DNA from: Microcaldota archaeon
GTDB lineage: Archaea > Micrarchaeota > Micrarchaeia > Norongarragalinales > Norongarragalinaceae
Direction: 5' to 3'
DNA: 64,000 bases
Assembly: GCA_016207165.1 (NCBI GenBank)
Contig: JACQQD010000003.1
Location: 1 to 64,000, forward strand
The position numbers were made by a program, and so were the translations under genes. Under the pieces are notes generated by a model. It saw only the letters and a program-made list of their open reading frames with translations, was not told where the DNA came from and made no database searches. Of the stretch, positions 14,995 through 23,671 are shown one piece after another; within the stretch, counting starts at the first letter, position 1; each line of letters begins with the position of its first letter.

Positions 14995-15761
14995 AACTAT
15001 GCGTCATCGGCGTCGGCCGACTCGGCTCCGCGCTTTTGCAAGGCTGGAAAAAAACGGATTGGGCGTTATCGGCGCTCGGCAAGCACGGCGTGCCGCGCGA
15101 GGTAAAGGAAGTCACCTTCAAGGAAGCCATCCAAGCCGACATCGTCGTGGTGGCGGTCAAACCCAAGGACGTTGCCAGTGTATTGCAGGAATTGTTTGCT
15201 CACGGGCAGAGTCCCGGACCGCTGATCGTTTCCGTGGCCGTGCAACCCGACTTACAAACCTTGCAGGCTCACGCGCCCCAAGGCGCGGCAGTGGCGCGCG
15301 CCATGCCCAACATTGCCTGTGCTGTTGGAAAAAGCGTCACGGCCTACGCATGCGGCCGACACGTATCGAGCCGTCAGCAAATCCAACTCCAGGCGTTGTG
15401 GGACGCCTGTGGACAAGGCATCTTGGTTGAGGAAAACCAACTGGCCGCCGCCACGGCGCTGTCCGGTTGCGGGCCGGCTTACGCCTTTCGGTTCATCCAA
15501 TCCTTGACACGCGCGGGCGAGCAAATGGGATTGGAAAAAACGCAGTCGGAGCAAATGGCACGCGGCATCTTGCAGGGCGCCGCCGGCTTGTTGGAGAAAG
15601 AACCGGAAAAGCCGTTGGTGCAATGGATTGACCAAGTGGCCACACCCGGCGGCACGACGGAGGCCGCGTTGAAAAAATGGGGCGAGTTGGAATTCGACCG
15701 CGTGGTTTTGGAAGGGCTGGCCGCCGCGTACATGAAAAACAAGACGAGGGGACAAAAATGA
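14991..15761 (+). CDS. proC: Pyrroline-5-carboxylate reductase
   Basis: A 256-residue NAD(P)H enzyme performing the last step of proline synthesis. The N-terminal Rossmann motif is VIGVGRLGSALL. VVAVKPKDV, ARAMPNIACAVG, ALSGCGPAYAF and VATPGGTTEAAL are the expected signatures. ATG 14991 overlaps the proBA stop as ATGA, so the three activities are encoded by two coupled genes. The next gene is also ATGA-coupled. Confidence 0.95.
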   Translation: MKLCVIGVGRLGSALLQGWKKTDWALSALGKHGVPREVKEVTFKEAIQADIVVVAVKPKDVASVLQELFAHGQSPGPLIVSVAVQPDLQTLQAHAPQGAAVARAMPNIACAVGKSVTAYACGRHVSSRQQIQLQALWDACGQGILVEENQLAAATALSGCGPAYAFRFIQSLTRAGEQMGLEKTQSEQMARGILQGAAGLLEKEPEKPLVQWIDQVATPGGTTEAALKKWGELEFDRVVLEGLAAAYMKNKTRGQK

Positions 15762-16093
15762 CCGCCACCTGGCAGGACTTTGAAAAAATCGACATGCGCG
15801 TAGGCATCATCGTGGACGTACAAGACTTTCCGGAAGCGAAAGTGCCGGCATACAAGCTCAACGTCGACTTGGGCCCGCAAATCGGGCTCAAAACATCCAG
15901 CGCCCGCATCACCCAATTGTATTCCAAGCAGGACCTCTTGGGAAAAACAGTCGCATGCGTCGTCAACTTCGCGCCCAAGAAAATCGGCTCGTTCGTCTCG
16001 GAAGTGCTCGTCATGGGTTCGTACAGCGGCGGCAACGTCGTCCTCCTGACACCCGACAAGCCGCAAGCCCAACCCGGCGACAAAATAGGCTGA
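15758..16093 (+). CDS. csaA: CsaA-like tRNA-binding-domain protein
   Basis: A 111-residue OB-fold protein of the tRNA-binding (EMAP-II/Trbp111-like) group: FEKIDMRVGIIVDV at the N-terminus and VVNFAPKKIGSFVSEVLVMG in the core. Such proteins bind tRNA or act as secretion-related chaperones in bacteria. It overlaps proC by 4 nt (ATGA), giving a proBA-proC-csaA operon, though no functional link to proline is known. Confidence 0.85.
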   Translation: MTATWQDFEKIDMRVGIIVDVQDFPEAKVPAYKLNVDLGPQIGLKTSSARITQLYSKQDLLGKTVACVVNFAPKKIGSFVSEVLVMGSYSGGNVVLLTPDKPQAQPGDKIG

Positions 16094-16123
16094 CATTTAT
16101 CCTTCAAGTCGCCCAGTTAGAAC

Positions 16124-17092
16124 ATGTCCAAAAACGCGGACGTGGCCCGATTGCTACAGCAGGTGGCCGACGCGCTGTTGGCCTTGGGCGAGGACGCGTT
16201 CAAGGTCCGCGCGTACAAGACCGCCAGCCAAACCATTGAAGTTTTGGACGAAAACATCCAGGACGTGCACCGCCGGAACGCGTTGGAAGAGATTCCGGGA
16301 GTCGGCAAAGCCATCTCCGAGAAAATCGCGCAATACTTGGACACCGGCAAACTTTCGTACTACGAAGGCCTCAAGAAAAAGCTCCCCAAGGACTTCGAGC
16401 AACTCATCCAAGTCGAATCCCTGGGGCCCAAGAAAGTCTACGCGGTGTACAAGAAACTCAACGTCAACACGCTGAAGGACTTGGAGAACGCGTGCCTAAC
16501 TGGAAAAGTTCGAAAACTAAGCGGGTTTGGAGAGAAAAGCCAGGCGAAAATCCTGGAGAACCTCGGCCGCATCCACTCCAAACAACGAGTCCCGTACGAG
16601 ACCGCGCACGCCGTGGCGCAGAAAATCGTTTCGAAACTTGAAAAACAAAGGGAAGTCAAACGCGTCTCGAAAGCCGGGAGCCTGAGGAGGAAGAAAAAGA
16701 CAATTGGGGACGTGGACATCCTGGTGGTTTCCGCCAACCCCAAGAAAACCGTGGATTTTTTGGTCCGGTTGCCGTGGGTCAAGCACGTCATTGGCAAAGG
16801 ACCCAAAAAAACGTCGTTCCAAGTCAAAAACGGTTTGCAAGTCGACGTGCGGCTGGTCAACGAAGACCAATGGGGTGCGGCCTTAGTGTATTTTACCGGT
16901 TCCAAGGCGCACAACATTGAACTCCGCAGAATCGCGCAAGGCCAGGGACTCAAACTCAACGAGTACGGACTGTTTTCCGGAAAAAAATGCGTGGCCAGCA
17001 AAACCGAGGAAGACCTGTACCACGCGCTCGGACTGAAGTTCGTTCCACCGGAGCGGCGGGAAACACGGCAATTCATTGAATCAAAAACGTAA
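16124..17092 (+). CDS. Family X DNA polymerase (PolX), polymerase domain only
   Basis: A 322-residue pol beta-like enzyme for short-patch repair synthesis. An 8-kDa-like domain with HhH (EIPGVGKAISEKIA) is followed by a second HhH-like stretch (LSGFGEKSQAKIL). The nucleotidyl transferase core is GSLRRKKKTIGDVDIL with the DxD metal pair, and the third Asp is in LQVDVRLV. YFTGSKAHNIELR is the dNTP-binding TGS motif. The C-terminal PHP nuclease seen in many bacterial and archaeal PolX proteins is absent. Confidence 0.9.
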   Translation: MSKNADVARLLQQVADALLALGEDAFKVRAYKTASQTIEVLDENIQDVHRRNALEEIPGVGKAISEKIAQYLDTGKLSYYEGLKKKLPKDFEQLIQVESLGPKKVYAVYKKLNVNTLKDLENACLTGKVRKLSGFGEKSQAKILENLGRIHSKQRVPYETAHAVAQKIVSKLEKQREVKRVSKAGSLRRKKKTIGDVDILVVSANPKKTVDFLVRLPWVKHVIGKGPKKTSFQVKNGLQVDVRLVNEDQWGAALVYFTGSKAHNIELRRIAQGQGLKLNEYGLFSGKKCVASKTEEDLYHALGLKFVPPERRETRQFIESKT

Positions 17093-17140
17093 AAAAACGC
17101 CTTGACCTGCAACAATACCAATGCAAAGGATTTGAACGGC

Positions 17141-17470
17141 ATGAAGTGGCTTGAAAACATTAAAATGAGTTTCAGATACGGCGCCCAAGTCAACAAATTG
17201 AAGGCACACTTGATGGAAGAACAAGATTCCGTGGTCATGCTGCAGGCGCTGAAAGGCCCGGTGGCAAAATTCCACGTTGGTTTCCGCGGGCGGGCCGAAT
17301 CCGACCGATTCCTGGGGTTGGTGCGAAGCACGGGAGTCGGGGAACACGTGTTTGTGACGGAGATTGGAACCCAGCTGAAGCTGGAGGCCAAAAGAGACTC
17401 GCCCGACGGAAAAGCCATTCTTGACATGCTGGCGAGAGCCTTGCAACGCCACCCGCGCATGAGGACTTAA
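17141..17470 (+). CDS. Hypothetical protein, 109 aa
   Basis: No family recognised. The ATG at 17141 (MKWLENIKMSFRYGAQ) is preferred over the TTG at 17102. The protein is small and soluble, with mixed strands and helices (VAKFHVGFRGRAESDRFLG, HVFVTEIGTQLKLEAK), which could be a small alpha/beta fold. It sits between polX and msrA on the same strand with no overlap. Confidence 0.55.
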   Translation: MKWLENIKMSFRYGAQVNKLKAHLMEEQDSVVMLQALKGPVAKFHVGFRGRAESDRFLGLVRSTGVGEHVFVTEIGTQLKLEAKRDSPDGKAILDMLARALQRHPRMRT

Positions 17471-17509
17471 ACCGCGCATTAAAATTCAGGCCAGCCAAAG
17501 AAAACCATC

Positions 17510-17983
17510 ATGAAAACGGAGACGGCCACGTTTGCCGCCGGCTGCTTTTGGGGCGTGGAAGAATTGTACCGCACCACCCCCGGCGTTTTGTCCACGCAAG
17601 TGGGTTACACCGGGGGCCGCATGAAAAACCCGTCGTACCAGGACGTGTGCACGGATGAAACCGGGCACGCCGAAGCCGTCCAAATCACGTTTGACCCAAA
17701 GAAAGTGTCGTACGAGGCGTTGTTGGACGTGTTCTGGCGGGCGCACGACCCCACGCAAGTCAACCGCCAGGGGCTGAACTTCGGCAACCATTACCGCTCC
17801 GTCATCGGCTATCACTCGGAAAAACAGCGGAAAGTGGCCGAAGCCTCCAAAAAGAAGGAACAGAAACGCTTTGACAAGCCCATTGCCACCGCCATCCAGA
17901 AAGCAGGCGCGTTCTACCCCGCGGAAGAGTACCACCAAAAGTTCTTCATGAAGCGCAACGTGAAGTTTACTGGCGTGTGTTGA
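17510..17983 (+). CDS. msrA: Peptide methionine-S-sulfoxide reductase
   Basis: A 157-residue oxidative damage repair enzyme. GCFWG near the N-terminus holds the catalytic Cys (C12), with VGYTGG, TGHAEAV, DPTQVNRQG and NHYRSVI in the expected order. C-terminal Cys157 could be a resolving cysteine. The MsrB partner is not in this window. Convergent with the CNNM gene. Confidence 0.95.
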   Translation: MKTETATFAAGCFWGVEELYRTTPGVLSTQVGYTGGRMKNPSYQDVCTDETGHAEAVQITFDPKKVSYEALLDVFWRAHDPTQVNRQGLNFGNHYRSVIGYHSEKQRKVAEASKKKEQKRFDKPIATAIQKAGAFYPAEEYHQKFFMKRNVKFTGVC

Positions 17984-18008
17984 CAACGCGGCCAAAGGAC
18001 GCACGCGC

Positions 18009-18968
18009 CTACTGGATTTCACCCACGAGTTCCTCAAGCAAGTCCTTCAACGTGACCACGCCGACGTATCCGCCGCGAACCCCGGTGACCACCGCCATGT
18101 TGACGCCCTTGGCTTGCATGAAGGAGAACGCTTCGCTGGCGGTTTTGTCCTGGGCAATGAGAACAGGCGGCCGCATGTGCTTGGACACGGGGTCCCGGGA
18201 GTGGTGCAGCACGGCGTGCGAGAGGCGCTTGAGCGTGATGACGCCCACGGGGTTGACTCCGGAAATGACGGGAAAGCGCGAGTGCGGGGATTGCAGCGCC
18301 TTGTGAAGCGCGACGTCCACGTGCAAGTCGGGGGTAAATACGTGGGTCTTGTTCTTGGGCGTCATGCAGTGGGAAACCGGTTTGTCGCTGAACAAGAACA
18401 CGTTTTCAATCAAGGCCCGCTCGTTCTCGCTGACGGCCTTGTCTTTGACGCCCAGGCGGGCGGCGGCCTTGATTTCCTCCTCCGTTACCACCACGCCGCC
18501 TCGCGAGTAAGAGCCCGGCACGATTTGGATGATCAATTCAAAAAAGAAAATCAGCGGGGTCAAGACGGTTTGAAGCACTTCCAAAACCGGGGCGAACGTC
18601 AACGCCATGGCTTGCGCCTGCGTGGAGGCCAACGCTTTCGGCGTGATTTCTCCGAAGACTAAAATCAGAAAGGTGATGACGCCGGCGGCCAAGCCCAGGC
18701 CGGCATCGCCGAACAATTCCAGGGCAACGGAGGCCGCCAAGACGGAGGCGCCTACGTTGACGACGTTGTTGCCGATGAGAATCGCGATAATGACGCGCTG
18801 GGGGTGGGTCTTCAAGCGGGCCAAGGCTTCGGCGCCCGGCCTTTTTTGGTCAAGCAACCGTTGCAGTTGGATGCGCGTCACGCTGAGGAACGCGACTTCC
18901 GAAGCTGAAAAGAACGCGGAAAGCGCGAGCAGTCCGACCACCGCCAAAAACTCGAAGAAAACCGCCAC
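18009..18968 (-). CDS. CNNM/CorC-family (DUF21 + CBS) membrane protein
   Basis: A 319-residue protein. An N-terminal DUF21 domain has three to four membrane segments (LLALSAFFSASEVAFLSV, then IGNNVVNVGASVLAASVALE and LVFGEITPKALA). Two cytosolic CBS domains follow (about 195-315: MTPKNKTHVFTPDL, SRFPVISGVNPVGVITLK, MRPPVLIAQDK, YVGVVTLKDLLEELVGEI). The family is tied to Mg2+/Co2+ or Na+/Mg2+ transport controlled by nucleotide binding to CBS. The C-terminal CorC/HlyC domain is missing. Confidence 0.9.
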   Translation of the reverse strand: MAVFFEFLAVVGLLALSAFFSASEVAFLSVTRIQLQRLLDQKRPGAEALARLKTHPQRVIIAILIGNNVVNVGASVLAASVALELFGDAGLGLAAGVITFLILVFGEITPKALASTQAQAMALTFAPVLEVLQTVLTPLIFFFELIIQIVPGSYSRGGVVVTEEEIKAAARLGVKDKAVSENERALIENVFLFSDKPVSHCMTPKNKTHVFTPDLHVDVALHKALQSPHSRFPVISGVNPVGVITLKRLSHAVLHHSRDPVSKHMRPPVLIAQDKTASEAFSFMQAKGVNMAVVTGVRGGYVGVVTLKDLLEELVGEIQ

Positions 18969-19103
18969 GATACGCTTCCTAGGAAAAAAGCGTACTTAAG
19001 GCTAGTCCCGAAAAAAAGTACGTTGATTGCCGTTCTAGGTGGGCGGTTTTAAACCCGGAAACCGGAGGCCTAATAACCCAAAATCATGGAGGGGGTCAAA
19101 AAA

Positions 19104-19373
19104 ATGGCATTTGGACAGGAAATCTACAACCTGTTTCCCAACGAGTTCTATCTCTTGGTGCACGTCGTCGCCTTGTTGCTGGGATTGTACCTGGCATCCA
19201 AAGTGATGAAGACACATGAAAAACTCAGTTGGTTCTTGGTGTTGTACGCCATCTCGGAAGCCGTGCACGTGTTGACGCACTTGGGCTACACGACGTTGCC
19301 GTTTTCGCACCTGGTGCAGGAAGTCCTGCTTTTGGTCGGCGTGCTCATGCTCTTGATGGGCATGAAAAAGTAA
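19104..19373 (+). CDS. Small membrane protein, 89 aa
   Basis: Three hydrophobic helices (FYLLVHVVALLLGLYLAS, SWFLVLYAISEAVHVLTHLG, VQEVLLLVGVLMLLMG) and a KK end. No family recognised. ATG 19104 is chosen because GGAGGGGGTC lies just upstream; an in-frame ATG at 19086 lies before that site. It has its own TATA-like element (GGTTTTAAACCC near 19046) and a strong terminator downstream, so it is a one-gene unit. Confidence 0.65.
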   Translation: MAFGQEIYNLFPNEFYLLVHVVALLLGLYLASKVMKTHEKLSWFLVLYAISEAVHVLTHLGYTTLPFSHLVQEVLLLVGVLMLLMGMKK

Positions 19374-19382
19374 GTTGAATTG

Positions 19383-19402
19383 TTTGGGGCGAAAGCCCCA
19401 AA
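19383..19402 (+). terminator. Hairpin terminator
   Basis: TTTGGGGC-GAAA-GCCCCAAA is a perfect 8-bp stem with a GNRA-like loop followed by CCC and a run of eight T, 10 nt after the small membrane protein gene. Confidence 0.75.
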
Positions 19403-19498
19403 ACCCTTTTTTTTCCCTGCTTTTTCCCTTAACCGTTTTTTTGATGACCGCAAGGCTGTAGGCCTACGGATGGCCGCGCCGTTTTCCTGGAAAAGTCC

Positions 19499-20812
19499 TT
19501 AAGCCCGCGAGCGGCTTCTTCCTGGCAAGGGTCTTCGGCGGTCGCGTCCGTGGAGCTGGGGTCCGCGGCGGCGAGAGAAATGCGGGCCGTGGGAGTGGCG
19601 TCCAAATGGGCGTCCGCCAAAACGGTCGCGGCGTCCGCGCGCCTGCGGCGTGAGTTCGTCGTCGGGCCGCGAGCGCCGGGGGGTGAACGCCGTGTACTTG
19701 GGATCCACGTGGACGTCGAGGCGCTCAATGGTCGAGCGGCTGCGCGCCACCATTTTCTCCAATTCCCGTTTTTCCATGACGTTGGTGACAAAGGAAATGG
19801 CGTCGCCTTTTTTTCCGGCGCGGGCGGTTCGGCCGATGCGGTGGACGTAGACTTCCGGCTCGTCCGGCAAATTGTAGTTGACGATCAGCTCCACGTCGTC
19901 GATATCCAAGCCGCGGGCCGCCACGTCGGTGGCCACCAGGACGTTGGCCTTTTGCTCCCTGAAGGAGGCAATGTTTTTCTCGCGGCGGGCTTGCGTCAAG
20001 TCGCCGTGCAGGCACACGTTGTCAAAGCCTTTGTCCAACAACGCGTAGTGAAGCGAGTCGGCGCCCCGCTTGGTCCTGCAAAAGACGATGGACAGGTACG
20101 GCTTGCGTTCGGCCAGAAGCGAGCAAAGCGCGGACGTCTTCTGCTTGGGGTCCACGACGACAAAGTGCTGGGTGATGTTCTCCGCCGTCATCTTGTCCTC
20201 GCTGGTCTTGATCATTTCCGGCTGCACCATGGATTCCTTGGCCAATTGAACGATGGCGTGCGGCATGGTGGCCGAAAACAACATGGTTTGGCGGTGCTTG
20301 GGCGCCTTGCTTAAAATGAAGCGGACGTCGTCGATGAAACCCATGTCCAGCATCCGGTCCGCTTCGTCCAACACCACCATTTTGACGTGGCTCAAGTTGA
20401 GCGTCCCGCGTTCCAGATGGTCGATGATGCGGCCCGGCGTGCCCACCACCACGTCCACGCCGCCGTGCAGCGCCCCGATTTGGCGTTCGATGTCCTCGCC
20501 GCCGTACACGGACAATACCTGGTGCGGACAATATTTCCCAAGTTCACGGAATTCCTCGACTACCTGCAACGCCAATTCGCGCGTGGGCACCAAGACCAGG
20601 GCCTGGACTTTCTTCTCCGGGGCAATGACCTGCAGAATGGACAGCGCGAACGCGGCCGTCTTGCCGGTACCGGTTTGGGCTTGGCCGATGAGGTCTGAAC
20701 CCTGCAACAAAAGCGGGATGGCGTGCGCCTGAATCGGCGTGGCCTCGGTAAAACCGGCGTCAGCTACGGCTTTCAACAAATTCTCCCGCAATCGCAGGTC
20801 CTCAAATCGCAT
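19499..20812 (-). CDS. DEAD-box RNA helicase with basic RG-rich tail
   Basis: A 437-residue ATP-dependent RNA helicase. Motifs in order: Q motif (ATPIQAHAIP), I (AQTGTGKT), Ia (PTRELALQ), Ib (TPGR), II (DEAD), III (SAT), IV (IVFCRTKRG), V (VATDVAARGLDID), VI (HRIGRTARAG). The last about 60 residues are rich in Arg and Gly (RDRFGGRPFGRH, SRRRGPQ), an RNA-binding tail like that of cold-shock DEAD proteins. Start ATG 20812 follows GGAGTGA on the minus strand. Confidence 0.95.
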   Translation of the reverse strand: MRFEDLRLRENLLKAVADAGFTEATPIQAHAIPLLLQGSDLIGQAQTGTGKTAAFALSILQVIAPEKKVQALVLVPTRELALQVVEEFRELGKYCPHQVLSVYGGEDIERQIGALHGGVDVVVGTPGRIIDHLERGTLNLSHVKMVVLDEADRMLDMGFIDDVRFILSKAPKHRQTMLFSATMPHAIVQLAKESMVQPEMIKTSEDKMTAENITQHFVVVDPKQKTSALCSLLAERKPYLSIVFCRTKRGADSLHYALLDKGFDNVCLHGDLTQARREKNIASFREQKANVLVATDVAARGLDIDDVELIVNYNLPDEPEVYVHRIGRTARAGKKGDAISFVTNVMEKRELEKMVARSRSTIERLDVHVDPKYTAFTPRRSRPDDELTPQARGRRDRFGGRPFGRHSHGPHFSRRRGPQLHGRDRRRPLPGRSRSRA

Positions 20813-20983
20813 GGTCACTTCACTCCAAATACTCAAAGCGGCGCCCGGAAAAGGATTCCGGGGAACGCCGTCCAATTCAAAGCGTTTCCGCCTGAGGCGG
20901 AAAACTTGAAAAAACAGCGCTCGGCTTTTGGTTGATTGAAAGAAGGTGTGGAAACGCCAGCTTTAAAGGCTTCGCGTTGAAAC

Positions 20984-21766
20984 TCAGGCTCCACACGTCT
21001 CGGCGTGCACGTCGTAGCCTTCCGGCGGCTCGCATTTCTTGGACGGAATGCAGGCCTCGGCCGTAACGGAAGCAATTTCTTGGGATACGTCCGCGCCCGA
21101 CGGGCCAAACGAAATGAGGATTTGATCCAAGTCCTTGAAGGGGTACGCGCTTAAATCGGAAACGGATTGGTTGTTGAGGTAGAACTTGAGCGTGTCGGGC
21201 CCAAGTTTCAGCGTGTGGCTTGGATTTTGCGCGCAATGCATGGGCTCGCCGGCGGCGACCTGCAAGCAAGTCTGGTTCAAAAAGCCGCCGAACGTCTTGA
21301 ATAGATACGACAGGGCAACGCCAGAGGCATGCAGGTGCACGATGTTTGCGTTACCGTCGTGGAAGTGAATGAACTCGGTGAGGGGTTGCTCCACGCTGGA
21401 CTGGAAACGGTATTCCGAAAAGTTCACGGCCTGGCCCTGAACGTAGACTTTGATGTCGGCGTGCACGTGCTGGTTTTCTTCAAAAAAACCGGTTTCCCAA
21501 TTGAATCCCGGGGTCGTCAAGTAATAGCCGGACGCGGAAACAGCCAACAAAAAGCCAAGCGCCGCCAAAGCCGTCTTGCGCTTGGCAAGACTGTGCACCA
21601 TGAACACAAAGCCGATGGAGGCCGCCAACGCCAAAAGGGCAAACTGCCAGAACGGAATGGACAGTTCCCACAAGACGGGTCCGGCACAGGATGCCACCGC
21701 TTCGCCAGCTTCATCGTGGGCCGCGACCAAGCCGGCGAGAAAGACGGCGGAAAGAAAGCGCTTCAT
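20984..21766 (-). CDS. Exported/membrane protein with His-rich motifs
   Basis: A 260-residue protein with a signal-like N-terminus, then two hydrophobic helices (IPFWQFALLALAASIGFVFM and ALAALGFLLAVSASGYYL) and an outward domain. That domain has clustered histidines: ENQHVHADIKVYV, FIHFHDGNANIVHLHASGV. The layout suggests metal (possibly Cu or Zn) binding outside the membrane. The C-terminus has several cysteines (CIPSKKC, ETC). Function unknown. Divergent from a second exported protein with a shared TATA. Confidence 0.6.
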   Translation of the reverse strand: MKRFLSAVFLAGLVAAHDEAGEAVASCAGPVLWELSIPFWQFALLALAASIGFVFMVHSLAKRKTALAALGFLLAVSASGYYLTTPGFNWETGFFEENQHVHADIKVYVQGQAVNFSEYRFQSSVEQPLTEFIHFHDGNANIVHLHASGVALSYLFKTFGGFLNQTCLQVAAGEPMHCAQNPSHTLKLGPDTLKFYLNNQSVSDLSAYPFKDLDQILISFGPSGADVSQEIASVTAEACIPSKKCEPPEGYDVHAETCGA

Positions 21767-21791
21767 AGGGAAAAACCTTGAAGCAACCCCT

Positions 21792-21800
21792 CCTTTAAAA
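21792..21800. promoter_or_regulatory. Shared bidirectional TATA of two exported-protein genes
   Basis: CCTTTAAAA lies 26-34 nt from both the minus start at 21766 and the plus start at 21827. Confidence 0.5.
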
Positions 21801-21826
21801 CAAGGGGGGTTTTGAATCAAGAAAGC

Positions 21827-22282
21827 ATGAAGCGCGCTCTGCTGGTTTTGCTGTCCCTTCTCTCGGTAACCGCCAGCGCACACTTGGAAGCCGGAATCGA
21901 CGAAGTCGTGGGACCCTACCAGTTGGATGTGGGTTGGGATCCGGTGGCTCCCAACGTCGGCGAAAAAACGGTGTTTGCCATCAACGTCGTTAACCCCAAA
22001 ACGCGCGATCCGGCGGCGTTGGACCGCATGTTCGTGCGGCTGGAAAAAGGAGAAACCGTCTATTTCTCCGGGAACTTGGACCTTCAAGATGGAGGCACGC
22101 AATTCTCGTACCAGTTCCCGCACACCGGCGTCTGGAACATGCACGTGGAGTTTGACGGCTACAAAGCGGATGCGGAAGTCTTCGTGCCCGGCGCCCCGCC
22201 TTCCAGTGAAAGCCTGGCGTGGGTTTTGGCCGCCGGGCTTGCGCTTTGTTGCGGATACTTGCTTTGGAAAAAAAAGAATTGA
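21827..22282 (+). CDS. Secreted, C-terminally anchored Ig-like protein
   Basis: A 151-residue protein from ATG 21827. A signal peptide (KRALLVLLSLLSVTASA) is followed by a beta-rich domain (about 20-120) and one C-terminal helix with a lysine stop (LAWVLAAGLALCCGYLLW, then KKKN). The domain resembles YtkA/FixH-like folds (VNPKTRDPAALDRMFVRL, HTGVWNMHVEFDGY), which in some genomes accompany copper handling. With the divergent His-rich membrane protein this hints at metal homeostasis; this is inference. Confidence 0.6.
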   Translation: MKRALLVLLSLLSVTASAHLEAGIDEVVGPYQLDVGWDPVAPNVGEKTVFAINVVNPKTRDPAALDRMFVRLEKGETVYFSGNLDLQDGGTQFSYQFPHTGVWNMHVEFDGYKADAEVFVPGAPPSSESLAWVLAAGLALCCGYLLWKKKN

Positions 22283-22293
22283 AAAAAGGAAAG

Positions 22294-22314
22294 AAACGCC
22301 CGAAAAAGGCGTTT
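22294..22314. terminator. Bidirectional hairpin terminator
   Basis: AAACGCC-cgaaaaa-GGCGTTT sits between two convergent genes (ending 22282 and 22323) and is followed by T on both strands. Confidence 0.5.
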
Positions 22315-22322
22315 TGAAGGGT

Positions 22323-22550
22323 TTAGTAGTCGCCGTCGTCGCCGCGGTCGCGGTGTCCGCCGCCATGGCCGCCGCGTCCGCCGCCAAAGCCTCCACCGCC
22401 GCTACGGGGCTTGCGGTGCTTGCGGAAGCAGTCCCGACAGTATACGGGCCGGCCTTCCGTGGGTTGGAACGGCACTTGGCAGGCCGCTCCGCACTCGCTG
22501 CAGGTCGCGTCATACAAGCTGCGACCGAATTGGTCTTGGTTGTCACTCAT
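22323..22550 (-). CDS. Zinc-ribbon protein with Gly/Arg-rich tail
   Basis: A 75-residue protein. CSECGAAC and GRPVYCRDCF give a CxxC...CxxC zinc ribbon of the small zinc-binding family often seen in DPANN and CPR genomes. The last about 30 residues are an RGG-like tail (GGGGFGGGRGGHGGGHRDRG), suggesting nucleic acid binding. A good ribosome site (AGGTGA) lies before the ATG at 22550. Confidence 0.75.
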   Translation of the reverse strand: MSDNQDQFGRSLYDATCSECGAACQVPFQPTEGRPVYCRDCFRKHRKPRSGGGGFGGGRGGHGGGHRDRGDDGDY

Positions 22551-22714
22551 TTTCTATCTCACCTATTTTCGAATAGAGGGAACGCAAAAACTCCTCAAAA
22601 AAAGCGGTTCGTTTCAATTCACTCAATTTTTGTGTGCTTGTCGTGACCGAAGGCTCTCGGTCCCCTATTCAATGTACTTAATCCGCCGAAACCGCCTTTT
22701 AAGGCTATGCTTTG
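22551..22714. other. Non-coding region with two small hairpins
   Basis: Contains CTATT-ttcg-AATAG near 22564-22577 and GACCGA-aggctc-TCGGTC (22645-22662). No gene is visible. Confidence 0.35.
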
Positions 22715-22800
22715 GATAACACGGCACGGCGGGGCGTAGGGCGGCGCAAACCACGCCGCCCCCCTGCGCCGGTACATGCCGCGTGTTCCAGGTTCCGTCG
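22715..22800 (+). ncRNA. Candidate structured RNA
   Basis: A long nested hairpin: AACACG pairs with CGTGTT, CGGCG with CGCCG, and GGGCGGCG with CGCCGCCC around loop CAAACCA. A TATA-like CCTTTTAAGG at about 22694-22703 lies 20-25 nt upstream. After it, CCGGCCA and TGGCCGG (about 22813-22853) can form another stem just before the VIT-type gene. It does not carry SRP, RNase P or tRNA signatures. It could be an sRNA or the leader of the downstream gene. Confidence 0.3.
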
Positions 22801-22878
22801 GAAACACAAAACCCGGCCAGAACTTAAAAAGTCAGGGACAGGTGCTGGCCGGTGGAAACGGTTTTTAATTTCCGCCCC

Positions 22879-23589
22879 ATGCAGGACGTCATGACGGACC
22901 ACCCCGAATACCATTCCGTCTTGGGCCATGGCGGCATCCGCGACGTGATTTTGGGAGCCAACGACGGCTTCGTCTCCATGTTGGGCTTGGTCACCGGCGT
23001 GGCCAGCGGCACGTCGGAAAGCGGCTTCGTGGTGCTGGCTGGCATTGTTGGAGCGGTGGCGGCCGCCATTTCCATGGCGTTGGGCAACTACATTTCCGTG
23101 AAAAGCCAGATCGAAGTCTACGACGCGCAAATCGAGCAGGAAAAGACCGAGATGCGGCAAATGCCGGATGTCGAGCGACGGGAAGTCTGGGAAATCTATA
23201 AAAAGAAGGGCTTTCGGGGCAAGCAATTGGAGGGCATCGTCAAGCACTTGACTTCCAACAGGAAGCGGTGGCTCAACGTCATGCTTCAAGAAGAGTTGGG
23301 CATCCACGCGCAGGACTTGGGTCACCCCGTGCAAAGCGGCGTGCTGACGGGAGTGGCTTTTGCCGCGGCCGCCGCATTCCCCATTTTACCGTACGCGGCA
23401 TTGCCGGCAAGAACAGCGCTTTGGGTGTCCGTGGCGTTGACTTTGTTGGCCGTTTTTGCCACCGGCGCGCTCAAGACGCGGTTCACCAAGCGAACGTGGT
23501 GGATCAGTGGAATGGAAATGACGTTGATTGCCGGAATTGCCGCCGCCATCGGGTTTTTGGCGGGGGACATCGTTGCCGACGTGTTCTGA
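22879..23589 (+). CDS. VIT1/CCC1-family metal transporter
   Basis: A 236-residue membrane protein of the vacuolar iron/manganese transporter family. The N-terminal block GGIRDVILGANDGFVSMLG is the family signature. Five hydrophobic segments flank a charged cytosolic insert (about 80-145: YDAQIEQEKTEMRQMP). The start could be ATG 22879 or 22891, because a TATA-like TTTTTAAT lies only about 15-30 nt upstream. Confidence 0.9.
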   Translation: MQDVMTDHPEYHSVLGHGGIRDVILGANDGFVSMLGLVTGVASGTSESGFVVLAGIVGAVAAAISMALGNYISVKSQIEVYDAQIEQEKTEMRQMPDVERREVWEIYKKKGFRGKQLEGIVKHLTSNRKRWLNVMLQEELGIHAQDLGHPVQSGVLTGVAFAAAAAFPILPYAALPARTALWVSVALTLLAVFATGALKTRFTKRTWWISGMEMTLIAGIAAAIGFLAGDIVADVF

Positions 23590-23671
23590 CCCTGGAAAAA
23601 AAGCTTTAAAGACCGGGTCTTCCAAAGATGGAAACCAGCTCCTAGAATGGTCTGAAAACAAGGTGGGTTCA

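Noticed and set aside
22551..22860. SRP RNA, RNase P RNA or tRNA in the structured region
   Set aside because: None of the conserved loops or helices of these RNAs is present on either strand.
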